A stretch of 64,000 nt of DNA from Polytrichum commune (taxonomy: Eukaryota > Streptophyta > Polytrichopsida > Polytrichales > Polytrichaceae), in the NCBI GenBank assembly GCA_950295325.1, contig OX485803.1, positions 15,130,001-15,194,000 on the forward strand, given 5' to 3'. The notes beneath the pieces were generated by a model. That model had not been told where the DNA came from. It saw only the letters and a program-made list of their open reading frames with translations, and did no database searches. Position 1 is the first letter of the stretch, and every line of letters begins with the position of its first letter. The translations under genes were made by a program, and so were the position numbers. Below are positions 34,231-47,491 of this stretch, piece by piece.

Positions 34231-36429
34231 TGCATGAATAGTAATTCATTGAAATAACATTTGATTGAGGGTCCGGTCACATATGACTTCACACTACACT
34301 TTGAGGGTCCGTGATCACACTATATGATTTTGGAGGTGTCTTGGGATGGCCTTTTGACACTTTTTTGGGGGCTCTCATAATTTCATGGTCACGGCTCTTG
34401 GCTTGTGTGGGAAGTGGCCCTAAGGTCTACTTTCTATTCCACTTTGCAACTATTTTAAATGCAATAAAATATTATGTCATTGCATTTTGGTTGCCATGAC
34501 CATTCAAAGATGAGTTGCATATACCTTTAAGAAACACATGCATGTCGATATGTGATGTTTCCCCCCTCAATTCTTGGAATTAAAAGTGAGTTCATGACTC
34601 AAGAAGGGCATTAGCGAAAACTTAGAGACTACATGCAATAAAATATAGGGTCTCATATATTAATTGTGGATAAATTTTGTAAAATAATTACATATAGTAT
34701 AGGATGCTCTAGGTGTGCAACACATGATTATATGTAATATAGCATTTGATATAACATTGTAATATTACCTTAGTGGTACATATAAAATACCATGGACACA
34801 AAAGGCTAGATATGAAAGATCACATACCTTGCACTTCAATTATGGAGAATGGGACGAATAAATGTTGAATTTTTGGTGTGAAGATGGAGGATTCGTCAAG
34901 TCTAGGGCACTCCATGCCCTCCGATTGTAGTGGAAAATATCTCAGTGGAGGACCTATGAGATCCATGGGACTTCTTGAGATGCTTTGGCAACATCTAGAT
35001 CAAATTTTTGGGTCTTGTCTAAACACCGCACCAAAATGTAGTAAATGTTTTTTCAAACCTTTTCTTGAGGCTCACAATTTTGATAGTGTTGGATTTTAAT
35101 TGTATTAAGTATTGGTTTCATGATTAATTGTGATGCAATGAGGCTAAGTTATGTATGCTTTGTAGAGGGTATGTTGTTTGCAAATACCTTGTCCCATTGT
35201 CTTAATGGACGTGGTCCCTTGTTATGATCGTGCAAGTTTCTCGTCCATATTATTGGGTTTTGTTTGGCTATGGCTTCTTCATTTGATACTATGATTGGAG
35301 AAAATATGTTTGGGTTGTGTGTGTCACCGCGGTGGCTATTAGTGTTGTTACAATTAGCACAATACACGTATTCTGTAAATTTATGTGGCTACATAGTATA
35401 CAGACTGGTTTTGCATAGGGCCAATAAGAACCTTGTAATTATGACTTTTGGACACACATAGCATGACATTAGGGTCTCTAACCATGCCATAATTTTGAAA
35501 TCCCCTAAACTATGTTAATGAACACAAAACTTTAATTCTTGTCATGTTATGTTCATGACATGCACATGCAATTCATTATTAATATGCTATTATGTTGCTT
35601 TGCATCGGACTTGAATGTGATTTCAAACAATAAACCTTGAACCCTAGAGTTTGCTTGTTTTCCTTGTTTTGTACATGTACTTCTTGTGAGGCTTATAGTT
35701 AATCCTACAATTCAAGGACTTTGGAGAATTGAGGATCTTTATTTACATATAAGTAATATAAGGTGCCATTAAATCAATCATTCAACATCTTTTTCTTTGA
35801 AAATTAGCATGCCCTACAATCCATTATAGCACATAAAGAGCCCCCCCCCCATAAAGTACTTTGTTATCGCAGGTGTATACATATTCTAAGAGGAATCAAC
35901 CTCCCCAAGGCTCACATTCTTTGGATTCACGTCCTTAATTGCTTTCAATTGATACCTTACCCAAAACTAGAAGTGAAAAATGAAACTATAGTGAGCACGG
36001 TTGAAGAGTCAAATTTAACCATCGTTGCACTATATTTTTAAGTATGATGGTTTATAATGTGGGCCACAATAGAGATGTGAAGGGGAAGTCACATTATACA
36101 TATGCCCACAATATTTATCTTAAGTAGTGTAAATTTCAACATCAAGTTGATGCAATTCCATCATGTTTCAAGATGTGGAACCTTCTTAAAGAGAAAGTTG
36201 GATTCTCGGCCATCTTCACAAACTATGTGGCAAATGAAAAGAGGCCACCCTTGAAAAGGGGAAGCAGCCATCGGGCAAAGAGGCTCTATTATTCACACTT
36301 GCCCAAAGGGTAGCCGACATTATTATTTACTAACTTGCTTACTGCAAATCGTAAACCATCAACACCAGTGGCTCCTATCAAGGCAAATGAGACCTCATGA
36401 CTAGGAGCCTAGGAGGTCGATACATATGA
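34231..36429. other. Intergenic DNA; no supported gene
   Basis: Short open frames exist (for example 34878-35099 and 35264-35461) but none has a recognisable domain or matching splice structure. A 10-base C run lies near 35841. Confidence 0.35.
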
Positions 36430-36760
36430 AGGCTCCCACACATGTTGGCGACATTGAAATCCTTGACCGCCTTAAGACCACTTTACAATAGAGCTTGAGG
36501 GCCCGTGACCATTGAGACTTAAAATATTTCACTTCAAAACAAAGGCCAATATCGTCTTATTTCACTTTACACTAGAGTTGGAGGGCCTACCATACCAAGA
36601 AATTTTGAACAGATGAAAAATCAACATGCAACCCTAAATGAAGTGAAATTCATTAATTTTCTATTGGATTTTGCGTGAAGCCCACCTCAAAGGGGTAGGT
36701 TTAACGTTAAACCCAAGACCATAACACTTCAAAATTCCAAATCCCTTAAATTGTTGTAAC
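36430..36760. repeat. Dispersed repeat family R3, copy 2
   Basis: Partner of 33900-34230, diverged. It is followed directly by a purine tract with an uninterrupted G run near 36780. Confidence 0.5.
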
Positions 36761-37118
36761 TTATTGCATAGGAGGGGAGGGGGGGGGGGAAGAGAGACAG
36801 AGAGTTGGGCATTTCTTGAATAGATCTAAGCTTATTTTCAAGCATAGTCCTTTCTTAATACATCCTCTTATTGAGAAACCACACCATTCTTTTATAGATC
36901 TATGTTTTTTTAAAAACTCAGGACGAGGAACATCCCTCATGAACACATTATTGCAAAACCATCCCTATGTTTTTGTCACTACTACATCTTGGTAGATATC
37001 TAATACATTACCATCATTGGGCACCCACACTTCCATAGGTTGCACACTTGGTGTCTTTAGGCCATTTGTTGCAAACTATATCCATTGCTAACATTATCAA
37101 ATTTCAATAAGGTATCTA

Positions 37119-37643
37119 ATGCCCCTTTTCCACCTGACTTTAGCTAATAACCATAGTATTTTCTAAAAACCGGGTAAAACTCCCTCGGTTATAGCGGAGG
37201 CATCCGGATATCCCAATGCACCTACGAGAACTTGCTCCGGAGGATTTCAAGTGGGTTTTAGTTAAGTAGCTTTCACACATGTTCGTTGTTTTATCTACCG
37301 AGTAGTGAATGTTGGGTAGTTTTTGTCCCATCCCCAAATGCCTTACTACTCACCTATCTTATCATCAGTTTTTGTTTATGGAGCTCCTCATGCCCTCATA
37401 GCTAAGACTAAAAAAACAACCAATCACAAGGGCGGGAGGTGACACTTTTAAAGGTCCTATATTCTTGCCTCATGTTTAGGTACCGATGGGAGGGTCGGTG
37501 CTTGAGGCTTTAAAACCTCCACCTTTAAGCCATGCCACATCATTTGCCAACTAGGCTCGGCACTAGATAATGTCAATGGTGTGAAGGCCGGGTTGTTAGA
37601 ACCAACTTTTAGTCTTAGCTAAAGTCAGGTGGGAAGGGGGCAT
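37119..37643. mobile_element. MITE-like element with ~28 bp terminal inverted repeats
   Basis: The left end ATGCCCCTTTTCCACC with TGACTTTAGCTAA is matched inverted by TTAGCTAAAGTCAGG with TGGGAAGGGGGCAT on the right. Length about 525 bp, no coding capacity. The target-site duplication is unclear. Confidence 0.75.
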
Positions 37644-38502
37644 AAGACATGTACAAACCACACCAAAGTTTTGCTCATAAGCTAAACAATGCCATGTAAT
37701 CACACTATTGTAGAATACCTAAGCATCATATACACATTATTTTTTGAAAAAGATGATATTCAAAACCTAAGATTGCCGGCAAGTTTGTGAAGGGTATGCC
37801 TCACATGTGTCTATGCCACCAACCAAATCCAAAGAGAGGGTTAGTAACGTACACGAGGTGAATAACAATAGAACCCAATTGTTATCTATGTCACACAATC
37901 ATTTACGACATAATCATAAATTTTGAGTCAAAGCATACCCAATACAACCATTGAGTACTCTACATGTTCCTTAGCTATTCGAGACTTGAGTGACCAAAAA
38001 TTGTGGCAGTTACTATGCACCTCCCACATGTCCATAAGCTTTACACTAATCCCAGAAGTCAGTTAAGGCAAGTTGCTAGTGTGGCTTAACCTTGGAAAGG
38101 AGGTGCTCATGTCTCCTTTTACCTAATATAGGATTGTGTTGTCTGGGGGAGCTATGAAGTGAATTTTGACATTTGTTAGGTGAAAGTATTGTATTATGAA
38201 TTGGAGAGGATGAGTTCATGGATTTGCCAAACTGCTTTGTTATGTATGGTAGTTTAAATGCTGTTGACAGTTGGGTTAGTGCACATGGAGAGGAGGTGGA
38301 GGCATGTGTGCACCAAATTGTGACGCATGGTTTAGGGAATGGAAGTTGTTGAGTTCAAGGGAGCCCTAAGGGCGCATGTGAGGGGCCTAGAGCAATAGGA
38401 ATTTTGAGTGGGAATGAATCAATGAGGAATGATAGTATAGAGATGGATAAGGTAATGTGGTTGAATGCTTGTTGCAATTAGCAAGTTGGTTTTTTCTTTT
38501 CT

Positions 38503-38527
38503 TTGTGTGTGTGTGTGTGTGTGTGTG
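38503..38527. repeat. (GT)n microsatellite
   Basis: About 12 GT units. Confidence 0.9.
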
Positions 38528-39644
38528 GGAGGGGGGAATGTATTTGTTGATACCGGTTCCAAAGCCATTGGATTTATGGGATGAAGATGAACTTTTTTCC
38601 GGCCCAACCTTGTCGCATGTAAAGTGGTGAGGCCCGATTCTAGGGCCCGATGGTCTTGAGGGTTAAGTTTCATGGAACTTACCGTGGTCAATGCCCGGTG
38701 CTCCTGAGCATTAGTTACACGGCTTTTACTATGGGGGATGATCTCTATAGGCTTATGGTTAGGGGGTCAACCTTGGGTCCCATTAGACTATATCGAGCCC
38801 TTTGAATATGATTCCGGTGTCAAAATGCTCATATAAATTCACCTACCATGTACAATGGAATAACCGATGTACCCGGTAACAAAAAAAAAAACTAGAGTTG
38901 CAATGATACAATATGCATTATAGAGTAATCTATGTTTGTAGATATTAATTGGCTTCGTTCCGTTCGGGAACATGACGACATTGAGCATATATTTTGGTGT
39001 GGGTTACTGATTGTAAGTAGGCATTGCGCCAACATTGTTGTCGTGCTTTTTATTTTTCAAGCTACATACATTTATAGACTTAATCAACCTTTCTAAAGCC
39101 TCAATTAACTTTCTCTTTATAGATAAGAGATTTTATTTAAAAAATAATAATTCTAACCATAGTATAAGTTTACATTATTGTTGGATCTAAGTGCGTGTAA
39201 ACTTTTGAGCATGGTTCCACTTGGAAACTATCTTTGGCTTATTTTTGGAATGTGTTTGTTATGGTTAAAATTGTGGAGTCACTACACTAAACATGATATT
39301 TAGTGTGAGATACTATAAATACGATCACTAGACTAAATATCACTAACCCTATGAAAGTAAGTAACATTAAATGTAAAATCAAACACTAAATATCATCCAT
39401 GGTAATATGTGAAAGTTACATGCACGAATTTAGTGTTAGGAAGGATATGAAAAAAAATTAACAATGAGAAAAAGAGAAGGGACATGGTAGTAGGGAAGGT
39501 GGTGGCGCATTTATGTCTAACACTAATTCTATGAAAAAATAATTAAGGGGAAGGTGGAGGGGAGAGTAGTAAGGAGGAGAGGAAATGCTTTTACCCCTCC
39601 TATTGATTGACGGACAAGATTGGAACAATCCAACGGAGGAGCCC

Positions 39645-39870
39645 CATCCGGCCCTAGATGGGAGTTCGGGACGAGGAAAAGCTCGTCCCGAAATCTCATC
39701 TAGGGCCCGATGGTTTGGCGCCAAAATTGTGCCACCTAAGACGCCACATGGGATAGGTGAGTGTTCGGGCCGGCCCCAAGTATAAAGCCCTTGGGCCCGA
39801 TTTGATGAAATCGAGCGATCCTATTGGTTCAAATTTTGAGAGTTCCGGCCGGCCCTCAATCCGGCCCCAA
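39645..39870. repeat. Strong hairpin within a GGCC-rich repeat
   Basis: GGCCCTAGATGGGAGTTCGG and GACGAG pair with CTCGTCCCGAAATCTC and ATCTAGGGCC across a loop of about six bases (39650-39707), giving a stem of about 26 bp with one or two mismatches. Two nearby copies of GGCCCCAAGTATAAAG (about 39773 and 39862) bracket the following stretch. Likely the terminal part of a foldback or MITE element; a related phrase occurs near 38638-38655. Confidence 0.6.
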
Positions 39871-40546
39871 GTATAAAGTGGCCCTTAGTCATTGTGTGAC
39901 CATCACATCTTTCAATCCACTCTCCCTACATCCACAAACAAAGACTCAACCCCATTCAACCTTGCAAGGCATTTGGTACGAATCCCAAACATAGTACATG
40001 GCTATAGTCTTCATTGCCTTATAATCCTAACATTTCACCCTATGCAAAAGACAAGAAACCTTACCTATTGTTGAGGTCAAATGCTTTTTCTTTAATTTGA
40101 CTTGGATCCTGATAATCTTCTAGTTCCATATAGTATATCATTGCCCAAGCCTGCACGGAGTGGGGAAGGAGACAATGAACGGACATTGCATGTCAATGTA
40201 AAAACCTATTGGTGTTTTTTTCTTTCCCTTTAGCATATCACTTCACCACAAGATAACATTCACATGTGGGCAAAGAACACTTGAACAAAAACACCTCTAT
40301 TGTTGTCTTCAATATATCAAGAAAATAATTTAATTTAACCAAATATGCATATCTTCAAGTAGCAAAGTCATGTATTGCGATCTCAAACAATCTATTCAAA
40401 CCTTCAATCCCCTTGAGAAAAAATTCCTTATGCTAGAAGTGACCTAGTGACCTATAGGTCCATACCCTAATTGTGCATTCTATATCTTGTGTTGTACAAC
40501 AAGCCCAAAATACTGTAAGAAAATGTCAAACACAGTAGGGATTTAA

Positions 40547-40785
40547 CTACATTTTGGTCACCTTAAACAACTCTATGTAATGAGAATCAATAATTTGCTT
40601 GTGGCATGCCATGGCTTGGTGAGTTTTGTTAGAGGATATGAACTCCACAAACACCTCCCCAATTGGACAATTTGTGGGTCCCATCATAATGTGCATGTTG
40701 TTTGGTATTATGTTATATCCTGCAGAAAATCTAAAATGTTTTTTTTGTTCAACATTATATGGCAACTCCTTCATCTTAATGCAGA
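40547..40785 (-). pseudogene. Isolated quasi-RRM fragment (hnRNP F/H-like)
   Basis: The minus-strand frame reads CIKMKELPYNV, then FSAGYNI, then IGEVFVEFISSNKTHQAM and SHYIELFKVT. These match the order of a quasi-RRM of the hnRNP F/H and ESRP kind: an RNP2-like strand, GYxI, the RNP1-like GEAFVEF pattern and the closing YIELF strand. Only one domain of about 78 residues is present, followed by a stop, and no flanking exons are recognisable. It is probably a captured or retrocopied gene fragment rather than a working gene, though a degenerate exon of a larger gene cannot be excluded. Confidence 0.6.
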
Positions 40786-40938
40786 CATGTTGAGCATGTC
40801 AATTAAGCTTAGACTCTTAGTCATGTTTTCCAAATCCAATTACCGGCACATGTATTCATCTCATTCAAACCTTGAACTCCATTGGCTTTCGTCATGCTCA
40901 AAATCTAAAATCCACAAACCTAACTTTACACTTCAAAC

Positions 40939-42220
40939 TCACAATTGAAGTACCCTGGGAACTCTCAACATGCTTGTACAATCATATAGTACCCATTGTG
41001 TCAACAAATGCCTACTTGCATAAAGAAATCTCATCCTTTGTCTAGACATGATCCACACTAGATTGGGTGGATGTTCCCACTCGAGAAGAATCCTCATGTG
41101 TCTCTTGATGTTGGAATCTCCAACCTTGCAGTTGGACGGATTGCACATTCATGCGCAACAATTTCAAGGCATAGAAGTGTTGCTGCTATTATCAGATGTA
41201 GAATTTGCAACTACATGATCCATATTTGGGATGTCATTTGCCTTGGATTTTTTTTGATTTTCAAGAACTTCGGTGAAGAGTGAAGTCATGTTGTCCATTT
41301 GGGAGGTAATTCTGCCCAACAAAATAGTATTGTCCATGGTTCTCTCCATTACCATATCGATGTTTTTTTTTAGCAAAGCCAACTCAGCATCCTGCAATTC
41401 ATATGGTGAGTGAGAGTGGATATGGATGTCATTCTCCAATAAATGTGAAAGATGAGCTCAAGTCACAAGATGAGCAAGTGAAATTCAAAAATCAAAGAAT
41501 GATATTAAAACATACAAACCTTAACCCCTATTCAATTTCACACTTGAATAGTAATCATGTGTGTGTGAGAACATTTATATTACCAAACTACTAGGCAAAG
41601 AAGAAACATATTCAAGTAAATGAACAAATATGACGGATTTATCTACAAGGCCACTTGAAATGACCAAGAAATTATTTTTGATGAGGAAGTACAAGGCTCT
41701 AGAATTCACCGTTGTTTTGGAGGTCATGCTTCCATTGTGTCCAAGACCTTCAATTTCTTGGGCAAACGTCTTTGCTATGTACAATGGCTCTTCCCCTGCA
41801 CACTCAAATGAGGATCACAACACTTTGTGAGCAAAGTTGCCATAAGTCCCACTAACTATCACAAAAACATACATAATAAGTGACAATTGACAAGTGATTC
41901 ATGTCACTTGCATTGGTTGTGGCAATCAAGACCATCTCACAACCAAATCAAATTCCATTGTTGATTCACACCTTGGGTGTGGAAATTGTGATTGATGAAA
42001 CAATATCTTCTATAAATATCAATTATATATCCAAAAATAATATGATGCAAGTTTTTGTGCATGTATGTAATCTAGAAATCTTGGACAAAAAAAAAACGAC
42101 ACATGAGGAATTTGACCAATTGTGCTTCTAACCCAAATGTCCAATATTATTTGTTGTTGCTGAAAAAGGATTGGAGTCCCAATATGTCTCACTTGAAGCC
42201 ATTTACACAAAACATCAAAA
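40939..42220. other. Intergenic DNA with short frames of unknown origin
   Basis: A minus-strand frame at 41164-41439 (91 codons) encodes a Glu/Lys/Asn-rich, possibly coiled segment (DMVMERTMDN, EVLENQKKSK). It matches no family I know and lacks clear context. I record it as unresolved and do not call a gene. Confidence 0.3.
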
Positions 42221-42388
42221 TTATAGTGGTTTCTATTGATGGTTAGGGGATTATGACAACATTATTCGAATACCATGACATGCTATATTTCATTTAAAAG
42301 ATTAGAATGACCTTCAATTACTCAAATTGAGCCTCGGTTTCATAGAAATTTGTACTTGGACATTTTTGAAATCATATCATTGTTTTGG

Positions 42389-43934
42389 TCAAAAACCTTT
42401 TTTTTGGAGCAAGTTTTTGTGATGTATGATCAACCAAAGCTTACTTGAATTTGAGCATGTGTCAATCTCCATGAAAAAGATGCGGAGTTGTTGACATATA
42501 GTGCTCATTTCAGGCCGATCAAAACCTTTAGGCTCCACGCATTGTAATGCTAATTTCGTTATCATCCACATGTTTTTCCTATTGAAATTGTTGCCCAATG
42601 ATGGGTCAACAACTCTTTCTATATGCCCTTCTTGTAGATGTGACCTCACCTGTGGTATCAACAAGAAATTTGAAAGTCATCAAAACTCCTGCATATAAAT
42701 ATAGCAAAATATTTGACACTATTGATCCTTCAATATTTGTGGGCTTCTTGGAGTTGATAAATAAAAATGTTTGAATTTTTGAATTTTTAACTATATTAAC
42801 AAGCTCAAAATGCATTCGGATCATATAGAGGTATTGTAAACAAAGGCTCTATATTAACCTACTAAGTATTAATTTAATTTAAGATATGGTATGGTGGAAT
42901 ACCATCCATTCTAGGCAGCCCTTATTGAATAATCAAATAGAGTGAAGAAAAGTGGTTGTTGAATTAATTCAACAAAGGTATTATTCAATATTTAAAAAAA
43001 ATACAACTAAAATATAATGCTTTATCATATGTAAAAGAGTGCATAATCTCTGTAAAATTTGAGAATCTTGGGCTGTAATCTAGTTTACAAAGTATAATAA
43101 AATTACTAAATTTGCATGATGATATTTTTCAAATAAGAAAAAGTACTTCATTCATAATCTTCTCAAATATCAAATCGAAATATTATCGAAATGAGTCTAC
43201 TTCAATGATCAGGGAGAACCGGTGGTTAGTTACAAACGAACCGGTTGAGTTTGAGGAATAACCGGTTGAAGTTCAAGACTGCAGGAAAATTACCGATCAT
43301 TTTAGAGGAATTTATAGAATATACCCCAATTTAATAAAGGAAAACCGGAGGATGTCCACATGTAACCGGTTGGACTTGCAAACACTAGGATCTCAACCGA
43401 TTATGTCCAAAAATCTCCCCGATAAGTAGACTCTACTTACTAACTTAAATATAGTACATAAGTGTTTAGGTGTTTTCCTTGTCCTACTATGCATACAAAT
43501 TTATAGTAACAATTTATGTTACAGATTCCAAGTTCATTAATGCTTGACAAAAGATGACTTCAAAATCATCAACTCCCTATACTATTGACCTAAATACATC
43601 ACCTAAAGGTATACATCCAAGCACTAAAAAACCAAGATTGAATCTTCCAACAAGATGCTCAAACTAACTCTATTCCAAGGATTAAACCACCACCCAAGGC
43701 TAGTCCATTAATATCAAATGTAACACAAGTTGAAGCACACAAACACAATATTATACATGTAACCCTCAACCAACAAAGTCTTTTTCTTTTTTTCCCAAAC
43801 CTAAATACCAAAAGAGACCACCTCAAACTGGTTGCAATAGCACTTATCCCATAGCCATGCTTTGAAAACTTGTTTCGAGTTCACATATAAACTCGCAGCT
43901 ATGATCAAGGTGAAGCATCCCTCATTCACGCCAA

Positions 43935-43967
<33 letters not shown>

Positions 43968-46235
43968 ATACATACATATATAACATATAGATCAAATAAA
44001 CATATGGGATCATGGAACGCACCCAATCACAAATTAACATCTTGGGTGTTATTGGAGGACGTCCAGAAATGAGTTCCAACAAGACAATGCCAAAACTATA
44101 AACATCGCTAAGAGTTGTAAGGCGCCCCGTCAAACAATACCTGCCACAACAATTTGAAGATTGGTGATCCAAGGTTGTAATGAGATCGTTTAGAAAGATC
44201 CATGAACAAATTGATTTGAATAAAATACTAGGTACAATTGCCTAAGCCTAAGCCATCAATATAGTTTGTTAATGAATACCCTAAGGTGTCCAATAAAAGT
44301 GCCCAAAACATAGTTGAATCCAATGAATAAAACCACAAGGTCAAATTTCTAGAGATAAAGGTCGGAATAAAAACACTTACTCTGGATCAATATATCCCTG
44401 AGTACCTGCCACTCCGGTAAACACATGTGTTGATTCTTTGATGTTTTCTTTTGAGAGTCCAAAGTCGGCAATTTTGGCGCTCCAATGGTTGTCAAGCAAG
44501 ATGTTACTACTCTTCACATCACGGTGAATTATGGAGGGATTGCATCCAGTGTGCAAATAATCCAAACCTACTTGCAAGAATCGACATATTAGAGATAATA
44601 ATGAGATTTGTGTAACTCACGACTGTAATTCAATATCATAAAAATCACTTTAGAAATTTAGAAAATATTCGTGTACATATTGAAGACTACCTATTGCAGC
44701 TGACAATGCGATGCTTTGCCTCATTGTCCAATCTAGATGTCGTATAATCCTTTTGGGGTAGCTTTGATGTGCTAGAAATTTTCACAAGGCCAATCATGGA
44801 GTAAGAAACTCTCGTGATGACAACTTCGTTAACAAAACTGCTTCCAAAAAAAATCCAATTCCAATACATGCAATGCTAAAAGAAAAAATGGCAATGATAT
44901 TAATGGACATCACGTCATGCATGGTAAACAATGCAATGTGTAATCTCTAGGTGTATAATATCTACCACGATCTTAACAAGAAATTTCACAACACATTCAA
45001 GAATAAGGGATAATGTAAATCTCCTTGAATAAACCCATGAACTAGGCCAAATCTTACCATGAAGATGATCTTGCAATGTGCCATTTGACATGTACTCGTA
45101 TACCAACATCATGTTGTGATTCTCATGACAATAACCAACAAGTGTCACAAGATTCTTATGATGGATTCGTGAAAGGAGTTGCATCTATATTCAAAAACAT
45201 GTGCACAATTGTCAACAATATTATCCAAGCAAAGGGAATTCAACCCCAAATGAAATCCATATTTACCAATTTATATTTTGTATCTCCAACTATTGTTTAA
45301 GCCTTTAAAATATCCAATACTCAATGGCATAATGTCATTGTCCACAACAATATGTTTATATTGAATGAGTTATGATTTCAAATGCATCACAATTTTGATG
45401 TTTTTAGTATTATGATGACCTTTATCATAATGCCACTAGATATTGTTATGTACCTCATTAGCATATTCTTCAATCTGATGATGTGATATCGCATTAGAAA
45501 CTTTTACTGCAACTTCTTGTCCATTTGGGAGAATCCCATAATATACACGGCCATATCCTCCTTCACCAATGAGGTCTTTGAAATTACTTGTGGCCTTTAT
45601 CACTTGTGCTAAAGTAAATTGGTTGTGATATTCGTATGAAGCCCTTAGCTTGACATCTGCAAATCCATGGTCCAAAATAACCAACTATCACGTCTCATGT
45701 TGTAGAGTAGCGTGCACAAAGGCAATATCATATTAGTTTGTATGCAAAAAATAACAATATAATTCAAAATGCATTTAATTTCTATATATTAGTCACTATA
45801 GTTTGACATTTCATTTGTGCACCCTTTCAACAATATGAATGTATTTCTATTTTCTCGAATAGTGAATACCTAGTCAAATGTCTAGACAATTTTTTATCTA
45901 TATATGTCTTGGGTCAAATGAGCATCCCTGAATCCATTGTACAAGTTTTAATTGCCTCAAACAATATGATTTTTTTTCAAACTAAGTTCATATCTACCAA
46001 AAATACACAATGACTACAATCAATCATTCCTTTAGAATAACAATTTTTGCATTACGATAATTTTACCGCAAGATCTCCACATAGTAATAATTTTATGAGT
46101 AGAAAAAACTTACTTTCTTTTGATCCAATGGCATGGAAAGAGTTTTCCCTTCTGAATCTGATGACTTTGTGCAACCGAATTGCTATTGCTTGGCACAATT
46201 TCCCCGTTTTCATTTGGAAACTGTTTTGCTGGGTC
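42389..46235 (-). CDS. Receptor-like protein kinase, kinase half (LRR-I/malectin-type lineage)
   Basis: Seven exons in phase on the minus strand: 46114-46235, 45454-45656, 45058-45184, 44691-44771, 44381-44567, 44023-44140, 42389-42649. The first is basic and may be the juxtamembrane region. The kinase has [11 protein letters not shown] (G loop), VAVKV (lysine), [14 protein letters not shown] (helix C), [29 protein letters not shown] (catalytic loop), [17 protein letters not shown] and [16 protein letters not shown]. It closely resembles the plant LRR-I group of receptor kinases (At1g67720-like). A TM segment and ectodomain should lie upstream, but I find none up to 47.4 kb, so the copy may be 5'-truncated or the N-terminal exons are too diverged to see. 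Kinase residues themselves look intact. A 1.37 kb intron carries repeat R2 copy 3. Confidence 0.8.
43202..43420. repeat. Dispersed repeat family R2, copy 3, inside the RLK last intron
   Basis: It shares AGGGAGAACC, GTTTGAGGAATAACCGGTTG, CGATCATTTTAGAGGAATTT and ACCGATTATGTCCAAAAATC with 28065-28300. ACCGGTT recurs several times within it. Confidence 0.75.
43937..43965. repeat. (CT)n microsatellite
   Basis: About 14 CT units in the last intron of the receptor-like kinase, close to the 44023 donor. Confidence 0.92.
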
Positions 46236-47491
46236 CTACTCATAAGAAAACATATACTAATGTAAGAACACTAATTACAGATCCATTTTTCAAAGTTATA
46301 TCCATCTTAACTTGAGTCTAACTCATGATAACATCTTTGACAAGTATGACTTTTACAAATTGGCTTCAACTTGTATTTTAACCCTTCAAGACCTTCCCAT
46401 TTATCACAATAATACCACCTCCAACATGAGGCACTTAGTACTTGGGCCACAACTTCCCCCCACAATGGATTCACATATGACTCAATCTATGCCAAATTAG
46501 GGGTCATCTCTTTCTCAGTAACATGTAACAACATCGCAAATTGACAAAATGTTCCACTACGCTAATTCTGTGTAGTTATTATGGACCATTACAACTATTC
46601 CATTGTGACTTGACATTACAACTAATGACAAGAAAATGCATAAATAAATCACTTTGATTATCAACCAGAGGTTTTTGGCTGCGGTTTTTAGACTATGGGT
46701 AAATCAAAACCTCCAGTTGACAACCAAAATTAATTTTTCATACATTTTCTTGCCATAAGTCGCAATGGCCAAGTCGCAACATATGGTTGCAATGGACAAG
46801 TTTTCTTCAAGTGGCCCGTTTTAGTCATAGTGAATCTTCATAGCCAGAGATCATCTACAATATCATGAAAATATCTTTAGCTTTTTCAGTCAAAGATTTT
46901 CAACCCTTAATGTTTGTGCCGTGGTCATGTGTAATAAACTGGAGCAATTTGTATTGATCTACTACAAATCAAGAAACTCATCACTCACAGTCATATTCAT
47001 TACAAAATCTGCAATTACCAAACTTTATGCCATCCTATCATCTGCTTCTCCAAGTACAGGGACATCAAACGTAACTTGGGATTCATCAATACAATAGAAA
47101 CGATTGATTGTGAGACATGCTAACCACTATAGTTCAGTAGTTCTAGTCGGTGAATTGAATGACTCCTCTCCTTTCAAGGGTAAAAAAGTTTATTAATGTG
47201 GACAAGATGTCTTTCGTAGCACGTAGATTTCAAGATTAGAAAGAAGAAACAGGCTGATGATTCAAATACATGTTGTGAACAATACTGAAGATGAATATAA
47301 GACTTCACTTTATAAGCCAGGCCCAAGTCTCCAGAATAAAGGAGACAAGTTGCCTGGTAGATTTCCGACTCCATGGTGCATCTGCCTACATTTGAGTAAT
47401 CCTATGTCCATGTTTCCATTAGTGAAAACGAAAACAAGATACTTACTCAGACATTCAAGAAATTGTAAAAAAGTACAGAAATACAAATAAC
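46236..47491. other. Spacer between the two kinase genes
   Basis: No TM or ectodomain exon of the receptor-like kinase could be recognised here. Open frames are short and AT-biased. It should also contain the 3' end of the upstream TKL kinase transcript. Confidence 0.4.
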
